Source of the DNA: an uncultured Acetatifactor sp.
GTDB lineage: Bacteria; Bacillota; Clostridia; Lachnospirales; Lachnospiraceae
Direction of reading: 5' to 3'
Length of the DNA stretch: 51,961 bases
Assembly: GCA_934436245.1 (NCBI GenBank)
Contig: CAKSAM010000017.1
Coordinates: forward strand, 1-51,961
Made by a program: the position numbers and the translations under genes
In this document: one piece after another, positions 16,311-25,283 of the stretch
Layout of the letters: each line of letters starts with the position of its first letter
Position numbering within the stretch: the stretch's first letter is position 1
The notes under the pieces: generated by a model
What the model was told of the DNA's origin: nothing
Databases searched by the model: none
The model's input: only the letters and a program-made list of their open reading frames with translations

Positions 16311-18572
16311 CTATTCATCTGGCTGATTTAACAAGTTATCATTCACAGGGCTGTCTCCCAGAGTATCATCGCCGCCGACATCTGCCCCCGTAACAGGATC
16401 GATCAAGCCACCATCAATAGGGCTTACCAAATAGCCTGTAGCCGGATCCTTGGGGTAATTTCTCCATTCCTCGGAAGCTGTGGGATTCTCCCCAGTCTGA
16501 TCTTCACCGGTGCCGTCTCCGCCTCCGGTCTGATCGTCTCCGTTCTGTCCATCGCTGGTTCCATCACCGTTATTCTGATCATCTTCATTTTCAGGATTCT
16601 GTGTATACTGGTTGGTGATTTCAATCTGCTTTTCTGCCAGCTCCTGAATTTCTTTTTCGGACAGTTCCTCTGTCATAAAGATATTCAGATACGGCAGTAC
16701 TTCCGTCAGTACATTCCGGACGATCCCTGTAGCGAACTTTGCATCATCCTGCGGTGATGCATTGGCACGATCCACCACAACGTAAATGGCGATCTGGGGA
16801 TCATCCGCCGGTGCATATCCCATAAAGGATACTACATACTCACCGTTTTTACGGGGAATGGTCTCTGCGGTACCGGTCTTGCCGCCGATGGCATAACCTG
16901 CCGGTCTAGCCGTTCTACCGGTTCTGCGGTCACCACCCTCTTCCATAACGGTCGCACGGCAATACTGTCTGATCTTTGCCGAAGTGCTCTCGGAAATGGT
17001 CTGGCGTAAGACTCTGGGCTCGATGTTCTCCACCGTAGCGCCGCTGGAATTGGTAATCTTATCCACCATATGCGGCTCATAATAATAACCGCCGTTGATC
17101 AGGGAACAGAATCCGCTGATCATCTGGATCATTGTTACATTGAAGTTCTGTCCGAAACTGTTGGTAGCCAGATCCGCACTACCCATCTGATCTACCGGGA
17201 ACAGGAGGCTTGCAGTTCTCGCCTCTCCTGCCAGATCGACATTGGTTTTCAGTCCGAAGTTAAAGGTCTGCTGGAATTTTGCAAATTCCTCTTTTCCCAT
17301 AGTGGCTGCAATCTTCATCAGTGCCACATTGCAGGACCAGGCAATGGAGTCCTGTACTGACACATCTCCTTCACCGCCGGAACGGTAGCTGTGGCATTTG
17401 ATCGTATGTCCACCAACCTCCAGATATCCGTTACACTGATAGTGCTCATTGCCGGTGATAGCACCGCTCTCAAGTGCTGCCGCTACAGTAAACGGTTTTG
17501 CTGTGGAACCCGGCTCGTAGGTAGTGGAGATACAATAGTTCTTCCACAGGTAATTCAGGTTGTCCAGCAATTCGTCATCCGTTAAAGCATCAATGTCTTC
17601 CTGCGTAAAATAGGTATCTGTCTTGGTCAGGACATCATAACCGCTGGCATTGGTCACCATCTCGATCTTACGGGATCCCAAAAGCGCATCCGTATTCCTG
17701 GTATTGTTCAGGTCATAGGTAGGATAGCTGGCCATGGCCTTAATATTTCCGGTATTGACTTCCATGATGATGCAGCCCACATTTTCCGCACCATTGCCGG
17801 AGTGTACCGCATCTTTATGCTCATCATTGAACTGCTTCAGATATTTTTCCACAATTCCCTGGATGTTGGCATCAATGGTGCTGTGTACCGTATTTCCATC
17901 CACTGCCGGTTTGATCGTACGCTCCAGATTAGCATCATCATTCAGATAACCATATTCTCTTCCGGTGGTTCCGTTCAGCACATCATTGTAATACTCCTCC
18001 AGGCCGTACTGTCCTTCGTTGTCCGATCTGGAGAATCCGATCACATCTGCTGCCAGGGAACCGTTGGGATACACTCTCTTGTACTCCTCCTGGAACCATA
18101 CACCTTTTATTTTGCTGTTTTCCAAGGCCGCTGCCTGGAACCCACTGATCTGATCATAGGTCAGTCTTCTCAAGGGAACATACCAGGAGGAATCGGGATG
18201 GCTGGTCACATACTGTCTCACCGCCGTCATATCCAGATCCGGAAAATTCGCTGACAAAGCTTCCATGGTAGGCTCCAGATAGTCGTCACGATCCAGCATA
18301 ACATAAGAGTCGATAACCAGATTATATACCTTCTCGCTGACCGCCAGTTTCGTTCCTTTTGCATCTACAATATCTCCGCGGCGGAACGGCAGCGTTACAG
18401 AATCGTATTTCTGCTGTGACAGTACCTGTTTTTCATAGGTGGCACCATCAGCCTTCACGATCCATGACAGGCGGACAGACAGCAGAATAAATGCCAGTAT
18501 GATGAATGCATACAGGCATAGTAATTTTTTCTGCATTTTTAAGGAAAATTTCTTTGGTTTCTGTTCCTTCAC
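16311..18572 (-). CDS. pbpB: Division penicillin-binding protein, PBP2B/FtsI type
   Basis: A 753-residue class B transpeptidase for septal peptidoglycan. It has one TM segment near residues 16-38, a dimerisation domain (PFRRGDIVDAKG), and the transpeptidase motifs STAK (EPGSTAKPF), SCN (AWSCNVALM) and KTGT (GGKTGTAET). The last ~120 residues form a low-complexity Asp/Gly/Asn/Gln-rich tail instead of PASTA domains, ending in a Pro/Gly/Asp-rich segment; this is longer than usual. The start is GTG with GGAGG nine nucleotides away. It is 18 bp downstream of ftsL and part of the mraZ cluster. Confidence 0.92.
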   Translation of the reverse strand: MKEQKPKKFSLKMQKKLLCLYAFIILAFILLSVRLSWIVKADGATYEKQVLSQQKYDSVTLPFRRGDIVDAKGTKLAVSEKVYNLVIDSYVMLDRDDYLEPTMEALSANFPDLDMTAVRQYVTSHPDSSWYVPLRRLTYDQISGFQAAALENSKIKGVWFQEEYKRVYPNGSLAADVIGFSRSDNEGQYGLEEYYNDVLNGTTGREYGYLNDDANLERTIKPAVDGNTVHSTIDANIQGIVEKYLKQFNDEHKDAVHSGNGAENVGCIIMEVNTGNIKAMASYPTYDLNNTRNTDALLGSRKIEMVTNASGYDVLTKTDTYFTQEDIDALTDDELLDNLNYLWKNYCISTTYEPGSTAKPFTVAAALESGAITGNEHYQCNGYLEVGGHTIKCHSYRSGGEGDVSVQDSIAWSCNVALMKIAATMGKEEFAKFQQTFNFGLKTNVDLAGEARTASLLFPVDQMGSADLATNSFGQNFNVTMIQMISGFCSLINGGYYYEPHMVDKITNSSGATVENIEPRVLRQTISESTSAKIRQYCRATVMEEGGDRRTGRTARPAGYAIGGKTGTAETIPRKNGEYVVSFMGYAPADDPQIAIYVVVDRANASPQDDAKFATGIVRNVLTEVLPYLNIFMTEELSEKEIQELAEKQIEITNQYTQNPENEDDQNNGDGTSDGQNGDDQTGGGDGTGEDQTGENPTASEEWRNYPKDPATGYLVSPIDGGLIDPVTGADVGGDDTLGDSPVNDNLLNQPDE

Positions 18573-18590
18573 ACTTGAGGCCTCCCGGGC

Positions 18591-19046
18591 TTAGTTCTGG
18601 CTGTTATCAGTCTGACGCATATAATCATTGCTGATGCTTTCATAAGGGATTACCTGTCCCTCGGCAGCATAAGTCATTCCCAGCTCACCAATGGCAATTT
18701 TCTTGATTTCTTCCAGATTAATATTACTGGTGATGCGGCTGTACTCTTCATCATTGGACAGCTTCAGAGAGTTCAGTTGACTCTCCATTCTGGATACTTC
18801 TGTGATTTTCGCAGTAAGCTCTGACTGCATCTGGATATAGTTCACCAGAAACAATGCGCAGGCTATCAGTGCTCCCATCAGGAAAGTCACATAGCCGATG
18901 CTCATGTGTCTTGCTTTTTCTCTGTTTTTTCTCGTCTCGTGAGACATCTGTCTCCGGGGCTCTTCCATCTGCCTCCGGATCTGTAAATCTCTTGCTGTAT
19001 TATCATATATGTAAGGAGTATTGCCTGCTCTTCTTCTCTGTGCCAT
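18591..19046 (-). CDS. ftsL: FtsL-like cell division protein
   Basis: A 151-residue bitopic protein with a basic cytoplasmic N-terminus (about 48 residues), one TM segment at about residues 50-70 and an extracellular coiled coil (MQSELTAKITEVSRMESQLNS). The shape and the position between rsmH and pbpB are those of FtsL, which joins DivIC/FtsB in the divisome. Sequence similarity in this family is low, so position carries much of the call. Confidence 0.82.
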   Translation of the reverse strand: MAQRRRAGNTPYIYDNTARDLQIRRQMEEPRRQMSHETRKNREKARHMSIGYVTFLMGALIACALFLVNYIQMQSELTAKITEVSRMESQLNSLKLSNDEEYSRITSNINLEEIKKIAIGELGMTYAAEGQVIPYESISNDYMRQTDNSQN

Positions 19047-19080
19047 ACTCTTTCTCCCCCGCTTTCACTGTTAAAATCTT

Positions 19081-20010
19081 TTATTTTTTCTCAAATACCC
19101 TGAGTTTTGCACTCTTGGATCTGCTGTTTGCTTCCAGTTCTTCCGCACTGGGAAGAATGGGTTTTCTGGTGATCACCTTTCCCTTGGAGACCTTACCGCA
19201 TACACATACCGGAAATTCCGGTGGGCAGGTACAGGGATTCTCATTCCTGCGGAACGCATTCTTCACGATCCGGTCTTCCAGGGAATGGAAGGTAATAATG
19301 CAGAACCTTCCACCGGGATGTAACAGATCGATCAGCTCATCCAATGCCTTTTTCAGTACTTCCAGTTCCTGGTTGCATTCGATACGGATCGCCTGGAAGG
19401 TCTGCTTGGAGGGATGTCCGTTCTGCCGCATCTTTGCCGGAACTGCAGCTTTGATGATCTCGTTTAGTTCAAAGGTAGTTTCAATAGGCTTGTCCACCCT
19501 GTTTTTCACAATGTGTTTTGCTATATTTTTTGCAAAAGGATCTTCGCCGTAATCCCGGATGATGTGATACAGCTCCATCTCGGAATAATTGTTGACGATA
19601 TCCTTCGCTGTAAGGGTCTGTCTGCGATCCATCCGCATGTCGAGTGGGGCATCAAACCGATAGGAAAATCCTCTGTCCTCGGTATCCAACTGGTAAGAAG
19701 ATACTCCCAGATCCAGCACGATCCCGTCCACACCGGTAACACCATATTCTCTCAGTGCCTCCACCGCATTCACGTAATTGTTGCGGATCACAGTCACCTT
19801 ATCTCCAAAGGGCTGTAATCTTGCAGATGCTGCCGCAATAGCCGCATCATCCTGATCGATTCCGTAAAAATGTCCATTTTTCAGATGGCTGCATACTTCG
19901 TAGGCATGTCCGCCACCTCCCAACGTTCCATCCACGTAGATGCCGTCCGGTTTGATATTCAATTGTCCAATGGTCTCATGCAGCATCACAGAATAATGAT
20001 TAAATTCCAC
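19081..20010 (-). CDS. rsmH: 16S rRNA m4C1402 methyltransferase RsmH (MraW)
   Basis: A 309-residue SAM-dependent enzyme that N4-methylates C1402 in the decoding centre. The motifs are [12 protein letters not shown] (SAM loop), [15 protein letters not shown] and the C-terminal [10 protein letters not shown]. The frame has an ATG three codons earlier, but that ATG touches the ribosome site AGAAAGG. GTG at 20010 has proper spacing and yields the family start MEF-x-H. It follows mraZ by 37 bp. Confidence 0.95.
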   Translation of the reverse strand: MEFNHYSVMLHETIGQLNIKPDGIYVDGTLGGGGHAYEVCSHLKNGHFYGIDQDDAAIAAASARLQPFGDKVTVIRNNYVNAVEALREYGVTGVDGIVLDLGVSSYQLDTEDRGFSYRFDAPLDMRMDRRQTLTAKDIVNNYSEMELYHIIRDYGEDPFAKNIAKHIVKNRVDKPIETTFELNEIIKAAVPAKMRQNGHPSKQTFQAIRIECNQELEVLKKALDELIDLLHPGGRFCIITFHSLEDRIVKNAFRRNENPCTCPPEFPVCVCGKVSKGKVITRKPILPSAEELEANSRSKSAKLRVFEKK

Positions 20011-20047
20011 GACGGTCATCCTTTCTCAGTCACTCTTTTCTTACCCG

Positions 20048-20479
20048 TTAAATCGTCAGTCCCAGTCCTTCCATGGCGCTGGTGATCTCATCCATATCTG
20101 CATCGGAATTCATGCTTTCCCACTTATCCTTGCTCCAGATCTCCACACGGCTGCCGACCCCGACTAATACTACGTCTTTTTCCAGTCCGGCGAACTCTCG
20201 CAAGTGTGCCGGCAACAGGATTCTTCCCTGCTTGTCCACTTCTACCGTAGCCGCACCAGCCAGGAAGAAACGGGCAAATTGTCTTGCTTCTTTGTTGATC
20301 AGAGGTAATGAGGTCAGCTTCTGTTCAAAAGCATTCCAGTCATCGCCCGCATACACAAATAAGCAGCCATCCATTCCCTTGGAAATCACAAATTCCTCGC
20401 CCAAAGTCTCTCGGAATTTCGCCGGAATGATCAACCTGCCTTTCGTATCTAACGTATGGTTGTACTCGCTCATAAACAT
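20048..20479 (-). CDS. mraZ: Transcriptional regulator MraZ
   Basis: About 143 residues with two AbrB-like halves: SEYNHTLDTKGRLIIPAKFRE near the start and VEVDKQGRILLPAHLREFAG near residue 75. Both carry the DxxGR signature that contacts DNA. MraZ binds repeated TGGG-type boxes and represses its own division operon in several bacteria. Four such boxes lie 60-100 bp upstream. The ATG at 20479 is preferred; another in-frame ATG lies two codons later. Confidence 0.95.
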   Translation of the reverse strand: MFMSEYNHTLDTKGRLIIPAKFRETLGEEFVISKGMDGCLFVYAGDDWNAFEQKLTSLPLINKEARQFARFFLAGAATVEVDKQGRILLPAHLREFAGLEKDVVLVGVGSRVEIWSKDKWESMNSDADMDEITSAMEGLGLTI

Positions 20480-20540
20480 CGCACTCACCACCATTCATCC
20501 AAAAGGGGACTGCCACGAAAAGGAGGTCTTTTTTTAAAAA

Positions 20541-20580
20541 TCTACCACTTTGTGGCACTTGCCTCCACTTTCTCCCACTT
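20541..20580 (-). promoter_or_regulatory. MraZ operator: four 10-bp direct repeats
   Basis: On the minus strand AAGTGGGAGA, AAGTGGAGGC, AAGTGCCACA and AAGTGGTAGA follow one another without gaps. The 10-bp period and GTGG(G/A)G core match known MraZ boxes. They lie between the -10 and the mraZ start, as expected for autorepression. The third copy is degenerate. Confidence 0.85.
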
Positions 20581-20588
20581 TTATTATG

Positions 20589-20617
20589 ATTTTATACTAA
20601 AATAGGGTATTTTACAA
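20589..20617 (-). promoter_or_regulatory. mraZ operon promoter
   Basis: On the minus strand TTGTAA (20612-20617) and TAAAAT (20589-20594) are separated by 17 bp, directly upstream of the MraZ boxes. Confidence 0.65.
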
Positions 20618-20653
20618 GAGAAATCAAGTAGCTTTTTTCGACACTGTAACGCA

Positions 20654-20688
20654 AAAAAGCGCCCTGTCTTACGACAAAAGCGCTTTTT
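20654..20688 (-). terminator. Second hairpin after lgt
   Basis: AAAAAGCGC (20654-20662) pairs with GCGCTTTTT (20680-20688) with an inner GTC/GAC pairing; T-runs follow on both strands. It backs up the stronger lgt terminator and insulates the mraZ promoter. Confidence 0.65.
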
Positions 20689-20708
20689 ACTACTATATCT
20701 TGTATAAA

Positions 20709-20747
20709 AACAAGAGCAAATACAACATCTATGTATTTGCTCTTGTT
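20709..20747 (-). terminator. lgt terminator
   Basis: A 16-bp perfect stem (20709-20724 with 20732-20747) around a 7-nt loop, followed by TTTTTAT on the minus strand, 30 bp past the lgt stop. Confidence 0.9.
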
Positions 20748-20777
20748 TCGTTATTCTTAATAAATTTTTAAAAATTT

Positions 20778-21653
20778 TTAATTATTTTCCACCTTTTGCT
20801 GTTTTTTCAGCCGGATACGTACAAAGACATCCATCACCACCGCAAAAATTACCATACACAGAGATAATACCTGGGATACTGCCAGGGTCGTACCCGGAAT
20901 AAACAGAGTATCGGTACGGATGCCCTCGATCCAGAATCTACCCAGTCCGTAGCCTCCGAAATATAACAGACAGACCTCTCCATCGAACTTCTTGTACTTG
21001 CGGTACACCACCATAAGTATCAGGATCATCAGGTTCCACAGGCTCTCGTAGAGGAAAGTGGGATGTACCTGAATGTAATTGGTCCCCTCGATAATGTGGG
21101 CTGCTACATTCTCGGAAATATCCCGGCTGCGCACAGCCTCAATGGGAAGCCGCATGGCCAGAAAAGTGTCCGTATATTCCCCAAATACTTCACGGTTCAT
21201 GAAATTGCCCCAACGGCCGATGGCCTGTCCCAGGATCAGACCGGGGACACACAGATCTCCCAGCCGGAACGGGTTGATCTTCTTGATCCTGCAATAAATG
21301 AACAATGTCAGGAATGCTCCGATCACACCACCGTAGATTGCCATACCACCGTTACGGGTATTGAAGATACTTAACAGATTGTCCTTGTAATAGTCCCAGG
21401 CAAATACCACATAATAGATTCTGGCACCGATCACGGAAAAGATCACGGCATAAATGGCGAAATCCCAGATCATATCCGGATTTTCTCCGGTCACCTTTGC
21501 CTCATGTACTGCCATCAGAATACCTGCCAGGACACCGATGCCGATGATCAGACCGTAAAAGGCAATCTCAAAACCGAATACGGAAAAGCTTCTGGGAACA
21601 TTCTCCAGGTAAATGCCTAAATGGGGAAATGCAATATCTCCTGCATTCATCAT
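20778..21653 (-). CDS. lgt: Prolipoprotein diacylglyceryl transferase Lgt
   Basis: A 291-residue polytopic membrane enzyme (about seven TM segments) that transfers diacylglycerol from phosphatidylglycerol to lipobox cysteines. The Lgt signature is complete: GQAIGRWGNFMNREVFG near residue 140, NGGMAIYGGVIG near residue 95 and the C-terminal RFWIEGIRTD. The frame runs 34 codons further upstream through hairpin-rich DNA, but the ATG at 21653 (or the next one) starts at the family position. It is separated from ychF by a structured region of 178 bp. Confidence 0.94.
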   Translation of the reverse strand: MMNAGDIAFPHLGIYLENVPRSFSVFGFEIAFYGLIIGIGVLAGILMAVHEAKVTGENPDMIWDFAIYAVIFSVIGARIYYVVFAWDYYKDNLLSIFNTRNGGMAIYGGVIGAFLTLFIYCRIKKINPFRLGDLCVPGLILGQAIGRWGNFMNREVFGEYTDTFLAMRLPIEAVRSRDISENVAAHIIEGTNYIQVHPTFLYESLWNLMILILMVVYRKYKKFDGEVCLLYFGGYGLGRFWIEGIRTDTLFIPGTTLAVSQVLSLCMVIFAVVMDVFVRIRLKKQQKVENN

Positions 21654-21671
21654 AATATTTAATTCCTTTCT

Positions 21672-21825
21672 TGGTACTATCCGGCTTCTCCGCGCTTTGC
21701 GCTCTCGAATCCGACACAGGCATTCGCATTCCGGGCTATCGCCCTTCTTGCTCATGTCTGTTTGATCCGCTAATAGACAGATTGCTCTGCCTGCAAGCAG
21801 TCTCGCAATCTGTCTATTGCGGATC
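21672..21825 (-). other. Hairpin-rich leader upstream of lgt
   Basis: In minus-strand order: a long stem GATCCGC.AATAGACAGATTGC with its complement (21764-21825), then GGGC-GATA-GCCC, then CGG.TTC ... GAA.CCG enclosing GCGC-AAA-GCGC. No T-run follows any of them, so they are not simple terminators. The reading frame of lgt is open through part of it, but this looks structural, not coding. Confidence 0.55.
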
Positions 21826-21831
21826 TTAGTA

Positions 21832-22929
21832 TTACACGTTGAATCTGAACAGGATCACATCACCATCCTGTACCACATAATCCTTGCCTTCCATGCCGAC
21901 CAGACCCTTTTCACGGGCGGCTGCCAGAGATCCCTGCTCCAACAGATCCTTGTAGTTCACTACCTCTGCCTTAATAAAGCCTCTCTCAAAATCTGAGTGG
22001 ATCTTGCCGGCTGCCTGGGGTGCCTTGGTGCCGATCTTGATAGTCCATGCTCTGGTCTCATCCTCACCGGCGGTCAGGAAACTCATCAGACCTAAAATAT
22101 GATAGCTTGCCTTGATCAGCTTTTCCAGACCGGATTCCTTTAATCCAAGATCGTCTAAGAACATTGCTTTCTCGTCATCATCAAGCTCAGAGATTTCTTC
22201 CTCAATCTGTGCACAGATCACGAATACCTCACTATGTTCGCCTGCTGCGAACTCTCTTACTTTCGCTACCATCTCATTGGAAGCACCGTCATCTGCCAGA
22301 TCATCCTCGGATACATTGGCTGCATAGATCACAGGCTTGTAGGTCAGCAGATTGTATTCCTTTAACAGAGCCAGCTCGTCCTCGTCGGTGACTTCCAGGC
22401 TCTTCGCCATCTTACCGCTCTCCAGATGCTCCTTGATACGTTCTAACAATGCCAGTTCCTTTGCATAGGTTTTGTCCATTCTGGCAGCCTTCACTACCTT
22501 GGACAGTCTTCTTTCCAGTACTTCCAGATCTGCAAAGATCAGCTCCAGATTGATGGTCTCAATATCACGCAGAGGATTTACACTGCCGTCTACATGAATG
22601 ACATTGGGATCTTCGAAGCATCGTACCACATGCACGATAGCATCCACTTCACGGATATTGCTTAAGAACTGGTTGCCCAGTCCTTCACCCTTGGAAGCAC
22701 CCTTCACCAGACCTGCGATATCCACGAATTCGATCACTGCAGGAGTTACCTTCTTGGAATGATACATCTCTCCCAATGCTTTCAGTCTGTCATCCGGAAC
22801 TGTTACCACACCCACGTTAGGATCAATGGTACAGAAGGGATAGTTGGCAGATTCTGCGCCTGCCTTGGTCAGGGAATTGAAAAGTGTGCTCTTTCCCACG
22901 TTAGGAAGGCCTACGATGCCCAGCTTCAT
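21832..22929 (-). CDS. ychF: Redox-regulated ATPase YchF (OLA1 family)
   Basis: A 365-residue Obg-like P-loop protein that binds ATP better than GTP and associates with ribosomes. G1 is GLPNVGKST near residue 6, G3 is [17 protein letters not shown] near residue 69, the NxxE-type G4 is NVSE near residue 205, and the C-terminal TGS domain ends normally. Promoter and ribosome site lie directly upstream. It is followed by the lgt leader. Confidence 0.96.
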   Translation of the reverse strand: MKLGIVGLPNVGKSTLFNSLTKAGAESANYPFCTIDPNVGVVTVPDDRLKALGEMYHSKKVTPAVIEFVDIAGLVKGASKGEGLGNQFLSNIREVDAIVHVVRCFEDPNVIHVDGSVNPLRDIETINLELIFADLEVLERRLSKVVKAARMDKTYAKELALLERIKEHLESGKMAKSLEVTDEDELALLKEYNLLTYKPVIYAANVSEDDLADDGASNEMVAKVREFAAGEHSEVFVICAQIEEEISELDDDEKAMFLDDLGLKESGLEKLIKASYHILGLMSFLTAGEDETRAWTIKIGTKAPQAAGKIHSDFERGFIKAEVVNYKDLLEQGSLAAAREKGLVGMEGKDYVVQDGDVILFRFNV

Positions 22930-23009
22930 TTTATCTTTACCCGTTCAAAAATCCCTCTATCAACGGAATTTTTGCCTTTCTGTTTATTAGTTGAACAATA
23001 TAATCTAAA

Positions 23010-23037
23010 ATTATAACATAATATGTGACTTTTTCAA
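23010..23037 (-). promoter_or_regulatory. ychF promoter
   Basis: On the minus strand TTGAAA (23032-23037) and TATAAT (23010-23015) are 16 bp apart; TGT before TATAAT also makes an extended -10. Confidence 0.7.
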
Positions 23038-23070
23038 ACACCTAAATGCTTTTCTTTCGAAATAAAAATA

Positions 23071-23079
23071 TGCTATAAT
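23071..23079 (+). promoter_or_regulatory. Extended -10 promoter for the acyltransferase gene
   Basis: TGCTATAAT matches TGnTATAAT and lies 33 bp before the ATG. No clear -35. It is back to back with the ychF promoter. Confidence 0.6.
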
Positions 23080-23111
23080 ATGCAATATCATACACCAAAG
23101 AGGAATAATCA

Positions 23112-24158
23112 ATGAAAAGAATCCATTATTTTGATTTACTTAGATGTACCTGCTTTTGCTTCATTATTTTTTATCATCTGCTCTTTCAGCTTTATCTCTC
23201 AGGAATCTGTCCTGTAGAGAGACTCAATCCTCTGTTTTCCAACAGCAATATGCATCTGGCAACCCTGGGCGTTGCTGTATTTTTCATGTTATCCGGTGCC
23301 AGTCTGTCCTATACCGCAAAGGAGAACTTCAGCCCCGTAAAATATTACAAAAAAAGATTTCTGCGCATCCTGATTCCTTTTTATATACTTTACATTGCTT
23401 ATTTCCTGTTTCTCCTTCTCCAGAGCCATTCTGTCCACAATATTTTCCCGGAGGGAGTTCCTGCGTGGAGAATTGTTTTTACTTTTCTGGGAATGGACTC
23501 CTGGGTCAGCATGCACGGGATCAGCACCTTTTCCCTTACCATCGGAGAATGGTTTCTGGGATGTCTTATCCTGTTATATCTGATCTTTCCATTGCTTCGG
23601 TTTTTTATGATAAAAAATGGAAAGCTCTTTTTTATCATTGCTACCGGAATTTATCTGGTTGTTTTATTTCATTACAATTTCTCCGTCCCCATCCATATGA
23701 ACTTCTTCCTGAAGGGCTACGAGTTCGTGATCGGTATGATGATTGGTTATTATCATGAAAAATTCAACTCCAAATGGATCTTCTTATCCCTGCCGGTGGT
23801 GATTTTCTTTGTTCTGTGCCCTTTTGCACTTCCTATCAGCACCGGATTGAAAATAACGATACTGGCCATTGCCTTCTGGATTTCCGCAGCATGCCTGGAA
23901 CCGGTTCTCGAAAAAGGAAAGGGGAGATTTCTCCTTACGATAAGCAGCTGCTCCTATGAAGTATTTTTGGTCCACCATATCATTATCTATTTTATCACTC
24001 CGAGGGCTATTCCCTATATGCGCGGTATGGTGGGGGTTTTAGGTTTGTTTCTCGTTGAATTGCTGTTGATGGCAGTGTTGGGATTTCTTTTGAAATTCAT
24101 CTCTGATCAATGCATTGCCACTCTGTCCAGTCTTACTGCTGTTGAAAATAAACGTTAA
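23112..24158 (+). CDS. Acyltransferase 3 family membrane protein
   Basis: A 348-residue polytopic protein (about ten TM segments) of the AT3 family, which O-acetylates or acylates surface sugars and lipids. Family marks are the N-terminal YFDLLRCTCFCFIIFYHL with the catalytic-type His, GVAVFFMLSGASL, and KRFLRILIPFY. AGAGGA lies 8 nt before the ATG. Its substrate is unknown. The last 26 bp overlap the convergent amidase gene. Confidence 0.85.
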   Translation: MKRIHYFDLLRCTCFCFIIFYHLLFQLYLSGICPVERLNPLFSNSNMHLATLGVAVFFMLSGASLSYTAKENFSPVKYYKKRFLRILIPFYILYIAYFLFLLLQSHSVHNIFPEGVPAWRIVFTFLGMDSWVSMHGISTFSLTIGEWFLGCLILLYLIFPLLRFFMIKNGKLFFIIATGIYLVVLFHYNFSVPIHMNFFLKGYEFVIGMMIGYYHEKFNSKWIFLSLPVVIFFVLCPFALPISTGLKITILAIAFWISAACLEPVLEKGKGRFLLTISSCSYEVFLVHHIIIYFITPRAIPYMRGMVGVLGLFLVELLLMAVLGFLLKFISDQCIATLSSLTAVENKR

Positions 24159-25182
24159 TCCCCTGCAGTAGTCCTTCAGCTAATTGATCCAGTACAGTAT
24201 CACTGTGATCGGAATATGCATTTCCCAATTCCATATCCACGGAAGGGATTGTACTATAAGAGGTCTGGGTCAGGTCAATGCTCATGTTTCCTTTTCCATA
24301 GATTATTGCTCCCTGTCCCCGCAGCCCCTCTACCAGATCTGCTCCCAAAGCATCGTGCTGCTGCCAGTAGGATGCCACCGGCTCCATGCTCCTCAATGCC
24401 TCCGGCACCGAGATGTAAAAGCATCCCTTGTCATAGTCCTTGCCGTCACCGCTGTCCCAGTGCAGTGCAATATGGCAGTCTGCCACATTGTTGCTGATCA
24501 CAGTTCTGGCTACATTGTCAAGCTGTACATCCTCGCCATCCCTGAGCATCAGCACATCATATCCGGAAGCAAGCAGCTTGTCCCGCAGGATCTGCGCCAT
24601 CTGCAAAGTAACCGTTCGTTCCGGTGTCCCATCCTGAAACGTCATTCCGCCGGACACTGCTAAAGCTTCCGTAGCTCCCGCTGCTGTGCTGCCTCCCGTA
24701 GTCTTGGCCGAACCGTCTGGATGGCACAGCGTCTTTACCTTGGATCCTCCTGCCGTGCCATGTCCCGCATTCACTCCGATAATGATTCCCTTTCGTCCGG
24801 ACTTCTCCGGTGCCCGGTATAGTACTGCGGCTCCGGTATTGATCTTCGAATGATCCGCATATTCCCAGTCCGGGTTCAGAGTGATCTGTTGTAAATCAGT
24901 GTATTCTGCTGGCTGGCTTGACCCCGTTTCTGTCTGGTCAGCCCCGGTGGCTTCTAAAGCCTCCGGGGTATTGTTCTCCTGTAACGTTTGTGTTTCCCGT
25001 GCCGGGGCATCTTCCGGCTCCCGGGATGGTAATGTCTCTGCCTGTACTTCCCCACCGGCCACTACAGAAGCCAAGTTCTCCGGATATTCAGCATTTTTCT
25101 GTGCACCACAGGCAGTCATGCCAGCTGTCAACGCCATACCGGCTATGATTGCCATCATCCTGTATTGTTTTCTATCAAGCAT
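24133..25182 (-). CDS. Lipoprotein N-acetylmuramoyl-L-alanine amidase (Amidase_3)
   Basis: About 349 residues. From the ATG at 25182 it has a basic start, a hydrophobic stretch and the lipobox LTAGMTAC, so it is anchored outside the membrane by Lgt-type lipidation. A ~100-residue Glu/Thr/Gln-rich linker follows. The catalytic domain has GVNAGHG (first zinc ligand) near residue 135, a Glu-bearing GTPERTV segment and HIALHWDSGD. It would cleave the amide bond between MurNAc and the stem peptide. An 18-codon upstream extension runs through the terminator of the chemoreceptor gene and is rejected. There is a 26-bp convergent overlap with the acyltransferase. Confidence 0.88.
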   Translation of the reverse strand: MLDRKQYRMMAIIAGMALTAGMTACGAQKNAEYPENLASVVAGGEVQAETLPSREPEDAPARETQTLQENNTPEALEATGADQTETGSSQPAEYTDLQQITLNPDWEYADHSKINTGAAVLYRAPEKSGRKGIIIGVNAGHGTAGGSKVKTLCHPDGSAKTTGGSTAAGATEALAVSGGMTFQDGTPERTVTLQMAQILRDKLLASGYDVLMLRDGEDVQLDNVARTVISNNVADCHIALHWDSGDGKDYDKGCFYISVPEALRSMEPVASYWQQHDALGADLVEGLRGQGAIIYGKGNMSIDLTQTSYSTIPSVDMELGNAYSDHSDTVLDQLAEGLLQGINVYFQQQ

Positions 25183-25207
25183 CTCTCTTTCCTTCCTCCG
25201 ACAGGAA

Positions 25208-25243
25208 AAGAACCACAGCTGTAGTCTTACAGCCATGGTTCTT
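25208..25243 (-). terminator. Chemoreceptor gene terminator
   Basis: AAGAACCA.AGCTGT pairs with ACAGC.TGGTTCTT, with TTTTCC following on the minus strand. It lies only 25 bp before the amidase start codon. Confidence 0.8.
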
Positions 25244-25283
25244 CTGTTCTTTCTTCTTCACGATTCCAGAAAACAGTCTCTGA

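Noticed and set aside
20480..20558. Minus-strand extension of mraZ towards 20558 and similar small ORFs
   Set aside because: They run through the promoter and MraZ boxes and show no protein-like composition.
21654..21755. 34-codon N-terminal extension of lgt (Lys/Arg/Cys rich)
   Set aside because: It crosses a hairpin-rich leader and is absent from the Lgt family; the ATG at 21653 fits family alignments.
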